64,000 bases of DNA, from positions 5,518,001-5,582,000 of the forward strand of contig JAOVFP010000005.1 of NCBI GenBank assembly GCA_025738555.1, read 5' to 3'. This DNA is from Cyathus striatus (lineage: Eukaryota; Basidiomycota; Agaricomycetes; Agaricales; Nidulariaceae). The stretch's first letter is position 1. Every line of letters starts with the position of its first letter. The position numbers and the translations under genes are program-made. Shown here piece by piece: positions 54,308 to 64,000 of the stretch. Under the pieces are notes generated by a model, which ran no database searches, was not told the DNA's origin, and saw only the letters and a program-made list of their open reading frames with translations.

Positions 54308-55197
54308 TCTCGTATAAACTGACAGATTAGACGTAAACTAAGCAGATAAATTGGTATCTGGAGAAAAATAGAACGAAAATGAAGTTGACAATGAAGGGTG
54401 GTTCCGTATGACGGTGTCGGAAGAAAGGTTTGTTTACTCTTGTGTTGCATCGCCATTGTCCCAACACAGCGTCCAAGCAAAACCAAAACTTACTAACTGC
54501 CAACCAGTGGTGATAGCACTTGTACTCTCGGAGCATCCTATGGTATCACTGCAGCTTGATTATAACAAATAAGGCCAGCTATTGCCGGCAAAGCCCACTA
54601 ACTACACACAAGTAAGTAAAGTACTTGAGATTAAGTAGTTTAACTTATACTAATAGCTAACAGGGAACCTCATAATGAAAGTAATTTATAGAACGGAAAT
54701 AAAAAGCAACGAAGTGCTATGTATAATTTGTCAAATTCTTAAGTTCAGTAGAAACCTGTGAGAAATACCAAGCATACTTAAGTAGTATCTGAATAGAACT
54801 TATTATAATTGCCATCATTACATGTCGGAAAGACGATAACTGAGAACAAAGGGTAGAATATATATATGTAACAGTGGTTGACCGCACACTGCACAGACAG
54901 ACCTTAACTAAGCTGAACAAGAGAGAAGGCGAAATGCCGAGAATGTAAACAAGAACAAATGTGTTGTAATTTACTGCCAAAAAATTTCGAGCTCCAGCCC
55001 TATAACCCTACTAACTAAAGTTAGTGGGAATAATGCCAAATTCGGAAAGCTATCTTTATATCATCTCTCAGTAGGAAGATTTGAGTAAGAAGTTTCTATG
55101 TTAAGTAAACGAATAAACAACTCAAGCTTCATTACAGTAACGTATATGTTATTCCTTCCTTTTACATACATAGTACTTATTGTACAAATTACGAATA
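54308..55197. other. intergenic with a dispersed repeat fragment
   Basis: Promoter of the V-ATPase gene and 3' flank of the isomerase gene, AT-rich. It contains the repeat copy at 54968-55034, which is annotated separately. No gene seen. Confidence 0.5.
54968..55034 (-). repeat. second copy of the 30.47-kb repeat fragment
   Basis: On the minus strand 55034-54968 matches 30475-30543 almost fully: ATTCCCACTAACTTTAGTTA, GTAGGGTTATAGGGCT and TTTTTTGGCAGTAAAT. The core CCCACTAAC-TTTA-GTTAGTAGGG can fold into a stem. The copies are 24 kb apart and inverted relative to each other, which suggests a dispersed transposon family. Confidence 0.8.
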
Positions 55198-56618
55198 TTA
55201 GACGTCCGCTTCAGACTTCGACAAAGGCACCCAGATTTCCGCATCATGATCGTTTGCACTCCACACTATTGTAGTAGAAGGCTTAACAAACACTACTTGT
55301 CCCTGCCGCAATAACTCTTCGAATACCCCCTCGACATTTCTGATAAGAACATTCCCTTTCGTTACAATAAAAACTGCGGGACCGTCAACTGGACCTATCG
55401 CTTCCCTTTGCTTTGCCGAAAGGTTGACATTTAACAAATCAAACTCTTCGAGAGGAGCACTGTAAATCCGAGTATAACCGTCATGAGACTTGCTCCACTT
55501 CTCGCTACTCAACTTGAGTTTCTTAGGATCTGACATCTTGTAAGAAAGCATATTGATGAATATCTTCGCATCGTCTCCGTCTTCTATGCTTTGGAATCCA
55601 CATGCAATCTTCACTGTGTTAGTTTTGTGTACCGGAGAGACTATGGGGCATACCATGTTGTCCGGCCGTGTCATACACTCAATAACATCGCCTTGAAGAT
55701 AGACATGTATCATGCCAGCTGGAATGGCGATGCCTTCGCCTTTCGATAGCTTAACATGATTCATGAAGAATGAAGCGGCGAATAATCCTACGTCTTCCGG
55801 ATAATCGCACAGACACTTCTTTATACTTTCAGAAAGTTCCACTCTAGTTATCTGAACGCCCAAGCCCATACGATCTAAGCGGTCGGACAGTTGACCGGAT
55901 GCAGATTGAATGTTATCCTGATCTGCGTGCAGCAAGTCCGAAAACACTTGTTTCACCAACCTCTCTGACTCTTTTGTGTTTTCCTGTGCTTCCAAAAGCT
56001 TGTTGACAGACTGGGATTCCGAAAGCGCGTGGCGAAGCTCGGGAACTGATTTGAGAAACACCTGAATCTCTTTCAAAGGGCGGAAGCCAACGAATCCCTC
56101 GAAAAGGTCTGAAATGACAACGGCCACCACATGATCAGGTTTGTGATTTGCATCAACGTACATTTCGTTCTTTCCTTTCTCCTTCTTCTCCTCGTCCTTA
56201 AGTTGTCTCGCAAGTGATCGATCTGGATGTGCCTGAAGAGGTAATGCCTTCTCTATGGAAAGCACTTTAAACAAAAACGGTAAATGTTTGTCGCCATTGA
56301 AATGTTCATAAACTGTCTTTCCCAAGTATGTCTCCGGATCAGACTCCACGAGACTCTGCAAAGGTTTGCCGTTCAATGTTTTGGCAGATCCATTTGGGTG
56401 GTCACTGATCCACATCTGCCTATGTGTCAGATATACAGGATAAGCAAAGTGTTGATATCATTGTTACTTACCCCTCCGTATGGCTGGTTCTCGTCAATAA
56501 TGAAATTATTCTCAGGTGTTGCAGCTGCAAACCGAGCTGCACATGACGCAGATCCTTTTCTGCCGTATGGATACGATTGTACCACACACGAGAGTCGAAC
56601 AAAGGGAGAAGGAGACAT
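55198..56618 (-). CDS. Type I phosphomannose isomerase homolog with altered active site
   Basis: Exons 56618-56472 and 56415-55198 give 454 residues. N terminus: CVVQSYPYGRKGSASCAARF, the family start. Zinc ligands by alignment to Candida Pmi1: LQAHPDRSLA supplies Gln and His, and GMIHVYLQGDVIECM supplies the later His. The Glu ligand, normally in HKPE, reads HKPDH, so it is Asp. Nineteen residues after the last His, where the catalytic Arg stands (DNVVRAG), this protein has DNMVCPIVSP, so Arg is Cys. The frame is intact over 1.2 kb. By family knowledge the enzyme interconverts mannose-6-P and fructose-6-P for GDP-mannose. With these changes it may be a divergent paralog with reduced or different activity. 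Confidence 0.88.
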
Positions 56619-56797
56619 ATCTTAGGGTTACTTGAAGCCACCTTTATCTTGTTAGTGCTACAGCCTATGTAGTGATCCGGGTCAATGAGAGCGCGATAAT
56701 GACGTCACGCGTTACGAATATCGCGAAGCTCGTTCTGGAGTTCTACAAGCATTCGACACCACGAGAGTGAAAGAATCTCGATGGTTAATGTTAAGGT

Positions 56798-59700
56798 TTA
56801 CTTCAACGACAATTTACCTCCGAATTTCCTTCTTGCAACGACGTCCATCTGAGCTTTGACGTCTCGAAATGCATTCCACCACGCTTCAGCCACTCTGTCC
56901 GTCTGACTTCCATCCGGCTCGCCCTCCTCAACAAACTCTCCACCAGGCCAGAAGCGTCGAAGGAGAACCATCCACCATTTCATCACCGCAACTGCACGCT
57001 CCACTCCAACGTCTGACGCAATCGAACTATCAACAGACTTCAGCAAGTATTTACTTAAAAATTCGACATCCTTCTCCTTGGGCGACCAATGCTGGTAAGC
57101 AGTAACCCATTTCTCCAAAACGTTCTGAATGTCGTCTGTTTCAGTGAAATGAAGCTTTCCCCCCCCCCTTCCTTGCTGACGGAGAGAAGGCGTTTCCTTA
57201 TACTTGGCTTTCGGAGGTGGAGCAACCCAACGAAGATGCTCTGGAACAGGATTAGGCTTACGCGCTTTAAGGTGATGTTTCTGACTTTGACTCGGCAGAG
57301 CTGGTAAGTTTCCCTCGTTGTGTTTTACAAGGCGAGCCACGATAAGTTGTTCGCGTTGAATCTTTATGGGAAGCATACGAAAGACATCGGGGTCGATATC
57401 ATATTTCTTCAGTTCCCTGTCGGCAACTTTTAAATTACGCTTGGTTTTCTTTTTCTTTATAAACTTTCCGGTGCGAAAAAGATGCAATGGAACAACACCT
57501 CGAGCACGACGAGGTAAGAATCGTTTTGCTAGCATCTTAAATTCTTCCTTTTCGTCCCTCTCTCGAGCGAGGGTGGCGGGACCTGGTCCAGGTATGCCGT
57601 CGTTTTGTCCTTCTTGAAAACCCAAAACAAAAGGAGATGCAGAGCGACGCTTATATTCTTTTTCGATTTCTTCTCGGATATCTCGAGGAAGTGCTTCTAG
57701 AACGCTATGATCCACTTGAGAAAACGAAGGCAGATCATGTTGCTTAGTTGACAAGTTTCGATCCTGCTCAACATACACTCCTTCCGTCATAAGAACATCA
57801 TCATTTTGAGATGGAGGTTGAACAGTAATTTCAGGCTGGAGAGCATTGGAAGGGCCAACCGCTGCTTTTTTAAAATGCAATAAGGCCTGTCCGGCGGGAG
57901 CATTCACTGCCCCCGAGGCTGGCTCCAGCTTCTGTATCTGGATGCCAATTCCCCGCAGTTCCTTCGGATCAAAATTAAATGATTTCAAAAGTCTCCAAGC
58001 ATGTTCTCCTATAATTTGGTCATCCCTTGTGCCGCGGCCACCGGGAACCAACAAGTGAATATTTTTACTAAAGAGATCGCATGCGCCATGTCCCATAAAC
58101 TATGTTTTTTTTTTTTTAAAAAAAAAAGATCAGTAATAATGTCTCGGAATGAAATAGATCAAGTAACCTTTGGAGGTTCTACAGGTGCAGCCGGATCACG
58201 TTTCATAAATTTCAAGGTTAAAGAACGACCAACCATGTCGATAGCGTCCAGACGCCTCTTAATTTCGACTGCCATTTGATACATGAATGCTTCAGCCTGC
58301 TCATTATTTTCAAACCGTATTCCGTACTGCGTTTACTTATTGTTAGACCCAGAGCAAGCCACATCTGAGAAGACATACATTGATGTCGCACGAAACCGAC
58401 TTGCGAGGCTTGTCCGATTCAATTTTCTTGTCGTCAATCCCACGGATAGCTTTGTATATAGTCTCGCCTGTTCCTTTTCCGAGAGCATCACACAAAGCAC
58501 CTTTGCTCTTATTGAGTAATTCTCCGAGGACTGACGTTCCTAACTTTTCCTGTGCTTTCTGTTCCGTAGCCCATCCGAAACCGTGCAAGTCCGCCAAATT
58601 GAGAGGAGCGATAAACCCGGGTACTTGCTCAGGCGCGAGATGGAACGAACCCGCTGGCTTTGCTTTCCGCGTTGCTAACCTCGCCAACATTATGTTGTGA
58701 GAAATGCCAATACTAACTATGCCCCCAAATAAAAATGTGACACATGCATGAGCGAAATGACATGCCTACCTTCACAGCTAGTCATTTTTCTAACTTGTGC
58801 ACGGATAGTCTCTGCAAAATCTTTTGCAGGATCGATCTGAGAACCTTCTGATCCAATGCGTCCTCTTTGCTGCAATACAGTGCTCGTTACGTCTATTAGT
58901 GCTTCGTCCACAGAGACTGCCTGTAGATCATCCGCAAGCGTCATGAGGATAGTGTAGAAGTTCAATGATATTTGTTTATATCTAATAAAAATCAACATGA
59001 GAGGACGCTTCAGAGAGAGAGAGATAGAACGAACTTACTTTTCAAACTCGTATGGAATTGTAATAATGGAAGGACATAAAGTTCGAGCTTGTTGCAAGCT
59101 CATGCCATTCTTTATCCCAAAGTTTCTGGCTTCGTAACTAGCACTAGCAACTTCACTAGTACTGGCGACCCCGCCTTGTACGCCTTGAGAATGACACACT
59201 ACGACTGGTTTACCTTTAAGATGGGGCCTGGTAGTGAGACCGACAGACACGAAGAAACAGTCAAAATCACAATGCATAATGACTCGGGTTTGATCATCTA
59301 CTGCCTTCTGCTTTCCTTTCCATTTTGAAGGCAGACGTATTACAGATTCGGCACCATGTACCCCTTCTCCCGAAGAGCTTCCATCTGCAACAGCTCCATC
59401 CATAGGCTGGGCTTCGGAACCGATTTTGCCAATTGAATCTCCGTTAGACCCATGGCCGTATATACCGATGGTCTCAGCTCGTTCCTGGGCTTCCTGCACT
59501 AAACTCTTGAGCTCTGCTTTCCACGTTGACAAGTAATGTAATCGAGAGTTACGATAAAATCCTTCAACAAAGTCAGGTGCAACAGACGTGTGTGCATTTC
59601 TCCATTCGGGATTGGCCATCACACGCTCAGCCATTGCATTCGACTTGAAAGCTGAATATTCAGAGACATGTATAGCATCCTTAGAAGTGGCAGCCTGAGG

Positions 59701-60864
59701 ATCAGTGGTGCACTTAGGATCCATTACAGGTCCCGAAGTTGATCGAGATTGGTTCGCTATATGAAGGTCTTCTACAGGTGATCTGGGCTTTTGGAGATGA
59801 TGATCCATTGGAGCCTTCCTGCTGCGATTATGTACAAGCTCTATTGCTCGTCGAAATGTTTCGTCCTTCGTTACGAAGCTGGGTTTAGAGGGTTTCGATA
59901 TAGCTTTCCCCTTCACTATGGGACTTTTTGAATTTAGAACAGGTGGCTTAAAGGCGCTTGTTGATTGTTTACTGTTTTTAGACACGCTTTGCTGAATCGG
60001 CATTGAGGTAATGATAGTCGACTGCTTGTCCACCCTCACACCTTGTGCAGCTTCTAGTTGCCCTCCATGAACATATATGTAGTCTTTCCATGATAGCAGA
60101 AACCCTGCTTGTAGACTTTCCGTGATCCACTCCGGTCTAACAACCTTCATATACTTGAATTCTTTGATCTTCGCCGGTGTCAAAGAGTTCGTAATGATAT
60201 GAGTCCTATAATGGGACATGAGAATTGTTTTTAACCAAGGAGTATATCATTTACACTAATGACTTTCGATCTAGATACGGTTGAAAAATACCGCCATGTT
60301 GTATAACAATGCGCCGCAATTCTTGTATGGAAGGATTTGTCCAGCCGTTGACCTATATATAATGCTGAACATAGCTGCAAACATATAATTGGAGATACAT
60401 ACATATATAGATATTCCTTCAAATATTCGACTTTTCACCTCGCTGCTCGTGTCGGATGAAATTTCTGCATTCTGTATTTGGAGCTTGGCGCGCTTTCGGC
60501 GCATATATTGACCAAAATCACCGTTAGATGGACCATAAATATCATTATTATTCTGAGGTATCTGGTTGACCTTGATAGGGCTTGCAACAGACGGTTCACG
60601 TTCTCTGTACACCTCATCTTCCACACGACGTCGTTTCAAAGAAGGCTCTGTTAAGATAGGAGATTGCACATCCAGAATGTATTCATCATATTTAGGACGT
60701 TGCGCTGGTGGTGGGGGTGGTGGAGTACATTGAGATGATTCAGAGGAGATTACATCTCCAGGAAGAATGACTGTTTCAAGAACTTGTAGAAACTGCGAGT
60801 CTTCTTCTTCAAAATAGTCGGTTGAAGAATTGCTCTTTTGAGAGGTCTGGGCGAAATTCTGCAT
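56798..60864 (-). CDS. rev1: DNA repair protein Rev1 (Y-family polymerase)
   Basis: Seven exons (60864-60403, 60352-60255, 60205-59039, 58981-58770, 58716-58379, 58326-58168, 58099-56798) give 1245 residues. A BRCT domain lies at about residues 140-230 (IFEGISIYVNGWTNPSI, VVRPEWITESLQAGFLLSWK). The polymerase core starts near MHCDFDCFFVSVGL with the metal-binding Asp pair, then SVDEALIDVTS with the Asp-Glu motif, and the helix-hairpin region DLHGFGWATEQKAQEKLG. A little-finger domain follows. Further on are a ubiquitin-binding motif (LEALPRDIREEIEKEYKRR) and the C-terminal domain that binds other translesion polymerases (WWMVLLRRFWPGGEF). By family knowledge it inserts dCMP opposite abasic sites and scaffolds translesion synthesis. 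The ATG at 60864 is not followed by an obvious earlier frame, so the start is likely. Confidence 0.94.
58105..58127. repeat. T13A10 tract inside a REV1 intron
   Basis: Thirteen T then ten A between two REV1 exons, next to the acceptor of the last intron on the minus strand. It acts as a polypyrimidine tract on that strand and is a length-unstable palindrome. Confidence 0.7.
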
Positions 60865-61700
60865 TTAACACACATTCACGTATCGTTCAACATAGCTTGG
60901 ATTTCGAAGAAACGCGTCAAATTAGAAATGAAGTAGATACCTATCCAGGATAGGTCCAGGAAGATGATAAGAATTGAACGTTGAACGTTGAACGTTTGAA
61001 CTGGCTCACACGTTCCTATGTAGGCCTAGTGTCATTTGTAATACTTTGAGAATGTTTGTCAACTTTATTAGGAACAAACAATACCATTGTCAATGTCCAA
61101 CGTTCAACTTCAAGTCAGGCACAAGTTAGGCATTTGGTTTGCTAGTACGAGTCTCTTGCTGCTACCTACCCAGTTATGCATATTTTTGCATTGGTTCAGT
61201 ATTATTTCATGGACTATACTGCTATTGGGAACTGTAAGCTGTTTTCCTAAAAATGGATAATCTGTTATTATCCGAGGACGCGTGCATGGTGCGACTCGGA
61301 GAGATAGATACTAGTAGTACGAGGCAAATACGAGGCTGTCGACTGGCGACTTCAGGTATTTATAAGTAGTTGTAAGTCGCTGTTGCTATACTGTTCGCGA
61401 CCTTTGCACTGTGCTACGTTATGGCACTACAGTGTTGGCAAAGCAGATATTACTCTATCAACCATATTTCAATTCTTCGTTGGTTTTGAGTAAGTACAGA
61501 ATGGATTATCAGCTTGTTCTTTGAACCTATCTGACTTTGGCTTTACCTCAGCAGATGCTTGCTGGTGTTCAGGGTGTGTATGATACTTAAATAACCGGGG
61601 TTCTGTTAGTTCCATATGGGCTTTTGGCGAGTCCTCCTAAATCCCCATGTAGGCCCTGGCGAACTACCATTTCCCACTTATAATATTTCAATTTTCTCAC
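60865..61700. other. intergenic with a short tandem repeat
   Basis: Upstream of REV1. At 60974-61000 the unit TGAACGT occurs about three times in a row. A related inverted stretch (CCAACGTTCAACTTCAAG) lies near 61098. No gene seen. Confidence 0.5.
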
Positions 61701-62432
61701 TGGGTGACTTTCCGTAGGGATTCTATTCCAAATAGACTCGAATATTTAATAGATCGGAGTATGAAAATCTATGTCTATTTCATATCATTTTCCCGTAGCC
61801 AATTCTATTACAATCTATTATCAACAGAAATACCCTGAAACTTCTGCTCTCCTCTCGCAAAATTACACCATGGCAGGCCTTTTAAGAGTCAAAGTGACTA
61901 GATTTTTATTAACAATAGTGGACTTCGATGTTGCTACTTTTCGTTACATCCTCTAGATTCTGGGAGGACTTGAAGACCACTGGAATACATTCACCATATG
62001 TAAAATAACAAAATTATGCGAGACATCTGTTAGGAGGACTCATTATATATTAAAAGAACTAGTGATTAAATTTTTTGGAGACAAAGGAAGGACTTGGGAG
62101 TGCATATGATATGTTGCATTCTCTAGAAATTCGTGGAATCCATGGAACTTGCAAGTCTGAAACGGACCATGGCACCTGTGTCGTAAGCTGGATCTCAGTT
62201 CATCTAATCAAGGGAAATTATGCGAACTAAGCGAGCCTTAGCGAGGTTTATTCAAGACTTAAAAATCTGGCGAGGGGTCTTAAGTTCTCCATAGACTTCA
62301 AAATCTATGAAGGTCTGTACGGCCCCACCTCCAACTACGCGACAATAAGCGAGGATCGGCATCTCAGCGAACAGTGATCTATTCGAATCTATTCAAAATA
62401 AACGTGAATAGATTCCTACGGAAAGTCACCCA
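61701..62432. mobile_element. short element with terminal inverted repeats
   Basis: TGGGTGACTTTCCGTAGG at 61701-61718 recurs as its exact reverse complement at 62415-62432. Pairing resumes inward with gaps (AATAGACTCGAATA near 61731 against TATTCGAATCTATT near 62380), giving arms of about 45 bases. The 730-base interior has no intact gene; a frame of 61 codons at 61771 ends early. This fits a MITE-like non-autonomous DNA transposon. Target-site duplication could not be fixed by eye. Confidence 0.65.
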
Positions 62433-62857
62433 CTAACACCTTTCGAATAACATGGACGGCATTCTAAGTATAGAATGCATTGTGATAATCGCGTTCACGT
62501 GGTTTACGACTAACTATACGAACGTCTTACAGATGTCGATTTTAAAGCTTCGAAAATGACTGCAGCCAGGAGGCGAGCACCTGGATGGGAATTGTGGTCT
62601 TGAATTACTCTGGCTTTTGACATGCTCTAATGGTATTGACTCCTCAGTCGCTCCTAGATCGGCACATTGACCAGCGGGATGCCTTCTTTTGTGTCACCTT
62701 GCTCTTCTTAAAGCATGGACGCGCTTCACCTGACCTCTTATTAGTGATAGAAGACGCGTAACCGATTCTATAGCTTTTTTTATATAACCCGCCATTCTAC
62801 TTGAACTCTATAGGGTACATCCGTGTCTTTCACCCCCCTAACTCTCGATTAGCCATT
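62433..62857. other. 5' flank of the GH92 gene
   Basis: A TTTTTTATATAA element lies at 62776-62787, about 75 bases before the start. Otherwise nothing recognised. Confidence 0.45.
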
Positions 62858-64000
62858 ATGAAGATGCGAAAACTATACCAGAGTCTTCTGCTAGCATGCG
62901 TATTGAGCAGAGCTCAAGGCGCAACTAGTCTGTGCGTTCTTTATACGAGCGACACGCGATTCGGCAGTGTACTTATAACCCATTAGAAGCAGTGCGACAT
63001 TCGCATCGCCTAGTTCTGCATCGGCATTGCCGAAAATAACTGATCCCGCTAGTTTGGTTATTCCTTTCATCGGCACAACTAATGGTGGTCATGTCTTTCC
63101 TGGTATGCCTGTCAAAGCTTCTATGAAAATGTATGTCTGACTTATGGTGGCACAGGGGCGACTATTCCTCATGGAATGATCAAGGCAGGCATGGATACTG
63201 ATTCTCCAGGAAACGTATGTTTGTGTAGTCTAATTTCAACGTATGATGCATAACGATTTGTGATAGCACGCAGGTTATGATGGAGATCCAAAATTCAACG
63301 TAACAGGCTTTTCACAACTGCATGATAGTGGTACTGGAGGGGTAAGCTAATGCTAGTAGTCGTAAAGTGACGTTATTCATCTTGAGTTTGCCACAGGCAG
63401 TTCCTTTATCGAACTTCAAACTTTTCCCGATCCTTGAATGTTCATCATTTGAGAAATGCGGTACTTCCTTGGACACTCGTAAACGACTGAGGAATGTTTT
63501 GCCAGACGGTACGACTCATTTGTGATATTTGCAGCGTTGCGATTTCACGCGCCATATACTAGGTTCTCCCGACGACTTCGCATCTCCAGGTTACTTTTCC
63601 ACCAACTTGGTAAATCTCCTAAACAAAACTGCACCTTCCAGATATTAAATATGATTGTAGTCCACTGGTATTAGGGTAGAGCTCACTTCAACACGTCGAG
63701 TTGCTCTTCATCGCTACACTTTCCCCGCTGGCACTGTCAACCCACGTATAGCAGTAGATATAACCAATGATGGGCAGAGTAGTAGCACAAACCCTATTAT
63801 GACCCTGGATCCAGATACTGCGAAAGTTGAAGGAGGCGCTGAGTTTGCTGCTTCTTTTGGACCAGGTATTTAGGCTAAGCATGCGCCATTTTTCTACATA
63901 GCTGACACGTCTTTTAGGACGTTATAGGGCTTTCACCTGCGTTACGTTCAAAGGCGACGGGTTTTCTCTCCAGAAACCGACTGAATTCGGCGCTTGGCTT
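62858..64000 (+). CDS. Secreted GH92-family alpha-1,2-mannosidase, 5' part only
   Basis: Exons visible: 62858-62931, 62987-63102, 63156-63214, 63267-63341, 63397-63508, 63564-63609, 63661-63865 and from about 63918 past the window edge. The start MKMRKLYQSLLLACVLSRAQG is a signal peptide. The mature protein reads VIPFIGTTNGGHVFPG, GATIPHGMIKAGMDTDSPGN, GYDGDPKFNVTGFSQLHDSG, then DGSPDDFASPGYFSTN, STGIRVELTSTRRVALHRYT and ASFGPGRYRAF. These are conserved N-terminal domain blocks of fungal GH92. By family knowledge these calcium-dependent exo-mannosidases trim alpha-linked mannose from glycoproteins or yeast-type mannans. The catalytic acidic residues lie beyond the edge. All junctions are GT-AG and in frame. 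The gene is cut by the window, not by a stop. Confidence 0.9.

Noticed and set aside
1..64000. CRISPR array, phage or bacterial operon structure
   Set aside because: Dense spliceosomal introns and eukaryotic families throughout; no regularly spaced identical repeats.

Overview
The window reads as a gene-dense chromosome segment of an agaricomycete (mushroom-forming basidiomycete). Genes carry many short GT-AG introns of about 45-65 bases. Housekeeping genes have recognisable fungal families (eEF3, V-ATPase subunit a, Rev1, Cwc22, Pfs2, Rab11). Expanded families typical of Agaricomycetes (F-box proteins, SRPK-like kinases, TAM/LaeA-like methyltransferases, a PL14-type lyase, GH92) sit between them. 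No species can be named from sequence alone.

Layout. 1-3.3 kb: no convincing gene. 3.3-8.4 kb: a glycogen-targeting PP1 regulatory protein (+) converges with the mRNA 3'-processing factor Pfs2 (-). 8.6-18.9 kb: an accessory block with four paralogous class I SAM methyltransferases (three with His-rich N termini), broken pieces of the same family, an ABCG transporter pseudogene, an SRPK-like kinase with a frameshift, and local duplications. 19.7-24 kb: secreted PL14-type lyase and L-rhamnose mutarotase. 24.5-30.1 kb: Rab11, an F-box protein and farnesyl diphosphate synthase. 30.4-32.5 kb: repeat region with a strong hairpin that resembles a Helitron/Helentron terminus. 32.6-37.6 kb: WW protein and M50B-like membrane peptidase (divergent pair), then a secreted FAD oxidase. 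38.3-39.9 kb: decayed F-box gene. 40.4 kb: LaeA-like methyltransferase. 41.9-60.9 kb: a conserved block with CWC22, a LACTB2-like hydrolase, eEF3, V-ATPase subunit a, a type I phosphomannose isomerase with altered active-site residues, and REV1. 61.7-62.4 kb: a short element with terminal inverted repeats. 62.9 kb to the edge: start of a secreted GH92 alpha-mannosidase, cut by the window.

How the genes relate. The 41.9-60.9 kb block holds unrelated core functions (splicing, translation, vacuolar acidification, mannose metabolism, DNA damage tolerance). The 8.6-18.9 kb block is the dynamic part: one methyltransferase family has been duplicated, inverted and fragmented there next to a dead transporter. 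FPP synthase, the FAD oxidase and methyltransferases lie within about 32 kb, but no terpene synthase, PKS, NRPS or P450 was recognised, so I do not call a biosynthetic cluster.

A caution on sequence quality. At least seven conserved reading frames need a single-base correction, often in or beside a homopolymer: two in eEF3, one each in CWC22, the FPP synthase, the M50B protein, the LaeA-like methyltransferase and the kinase. Several of these genes are normally essential, so small-indel assembly errors explain most of them better than gene death. Exon coordinates below were worked out by hand from splice signals, frame and family conservation. I found no tRNA, rRNA or CRISPR array.
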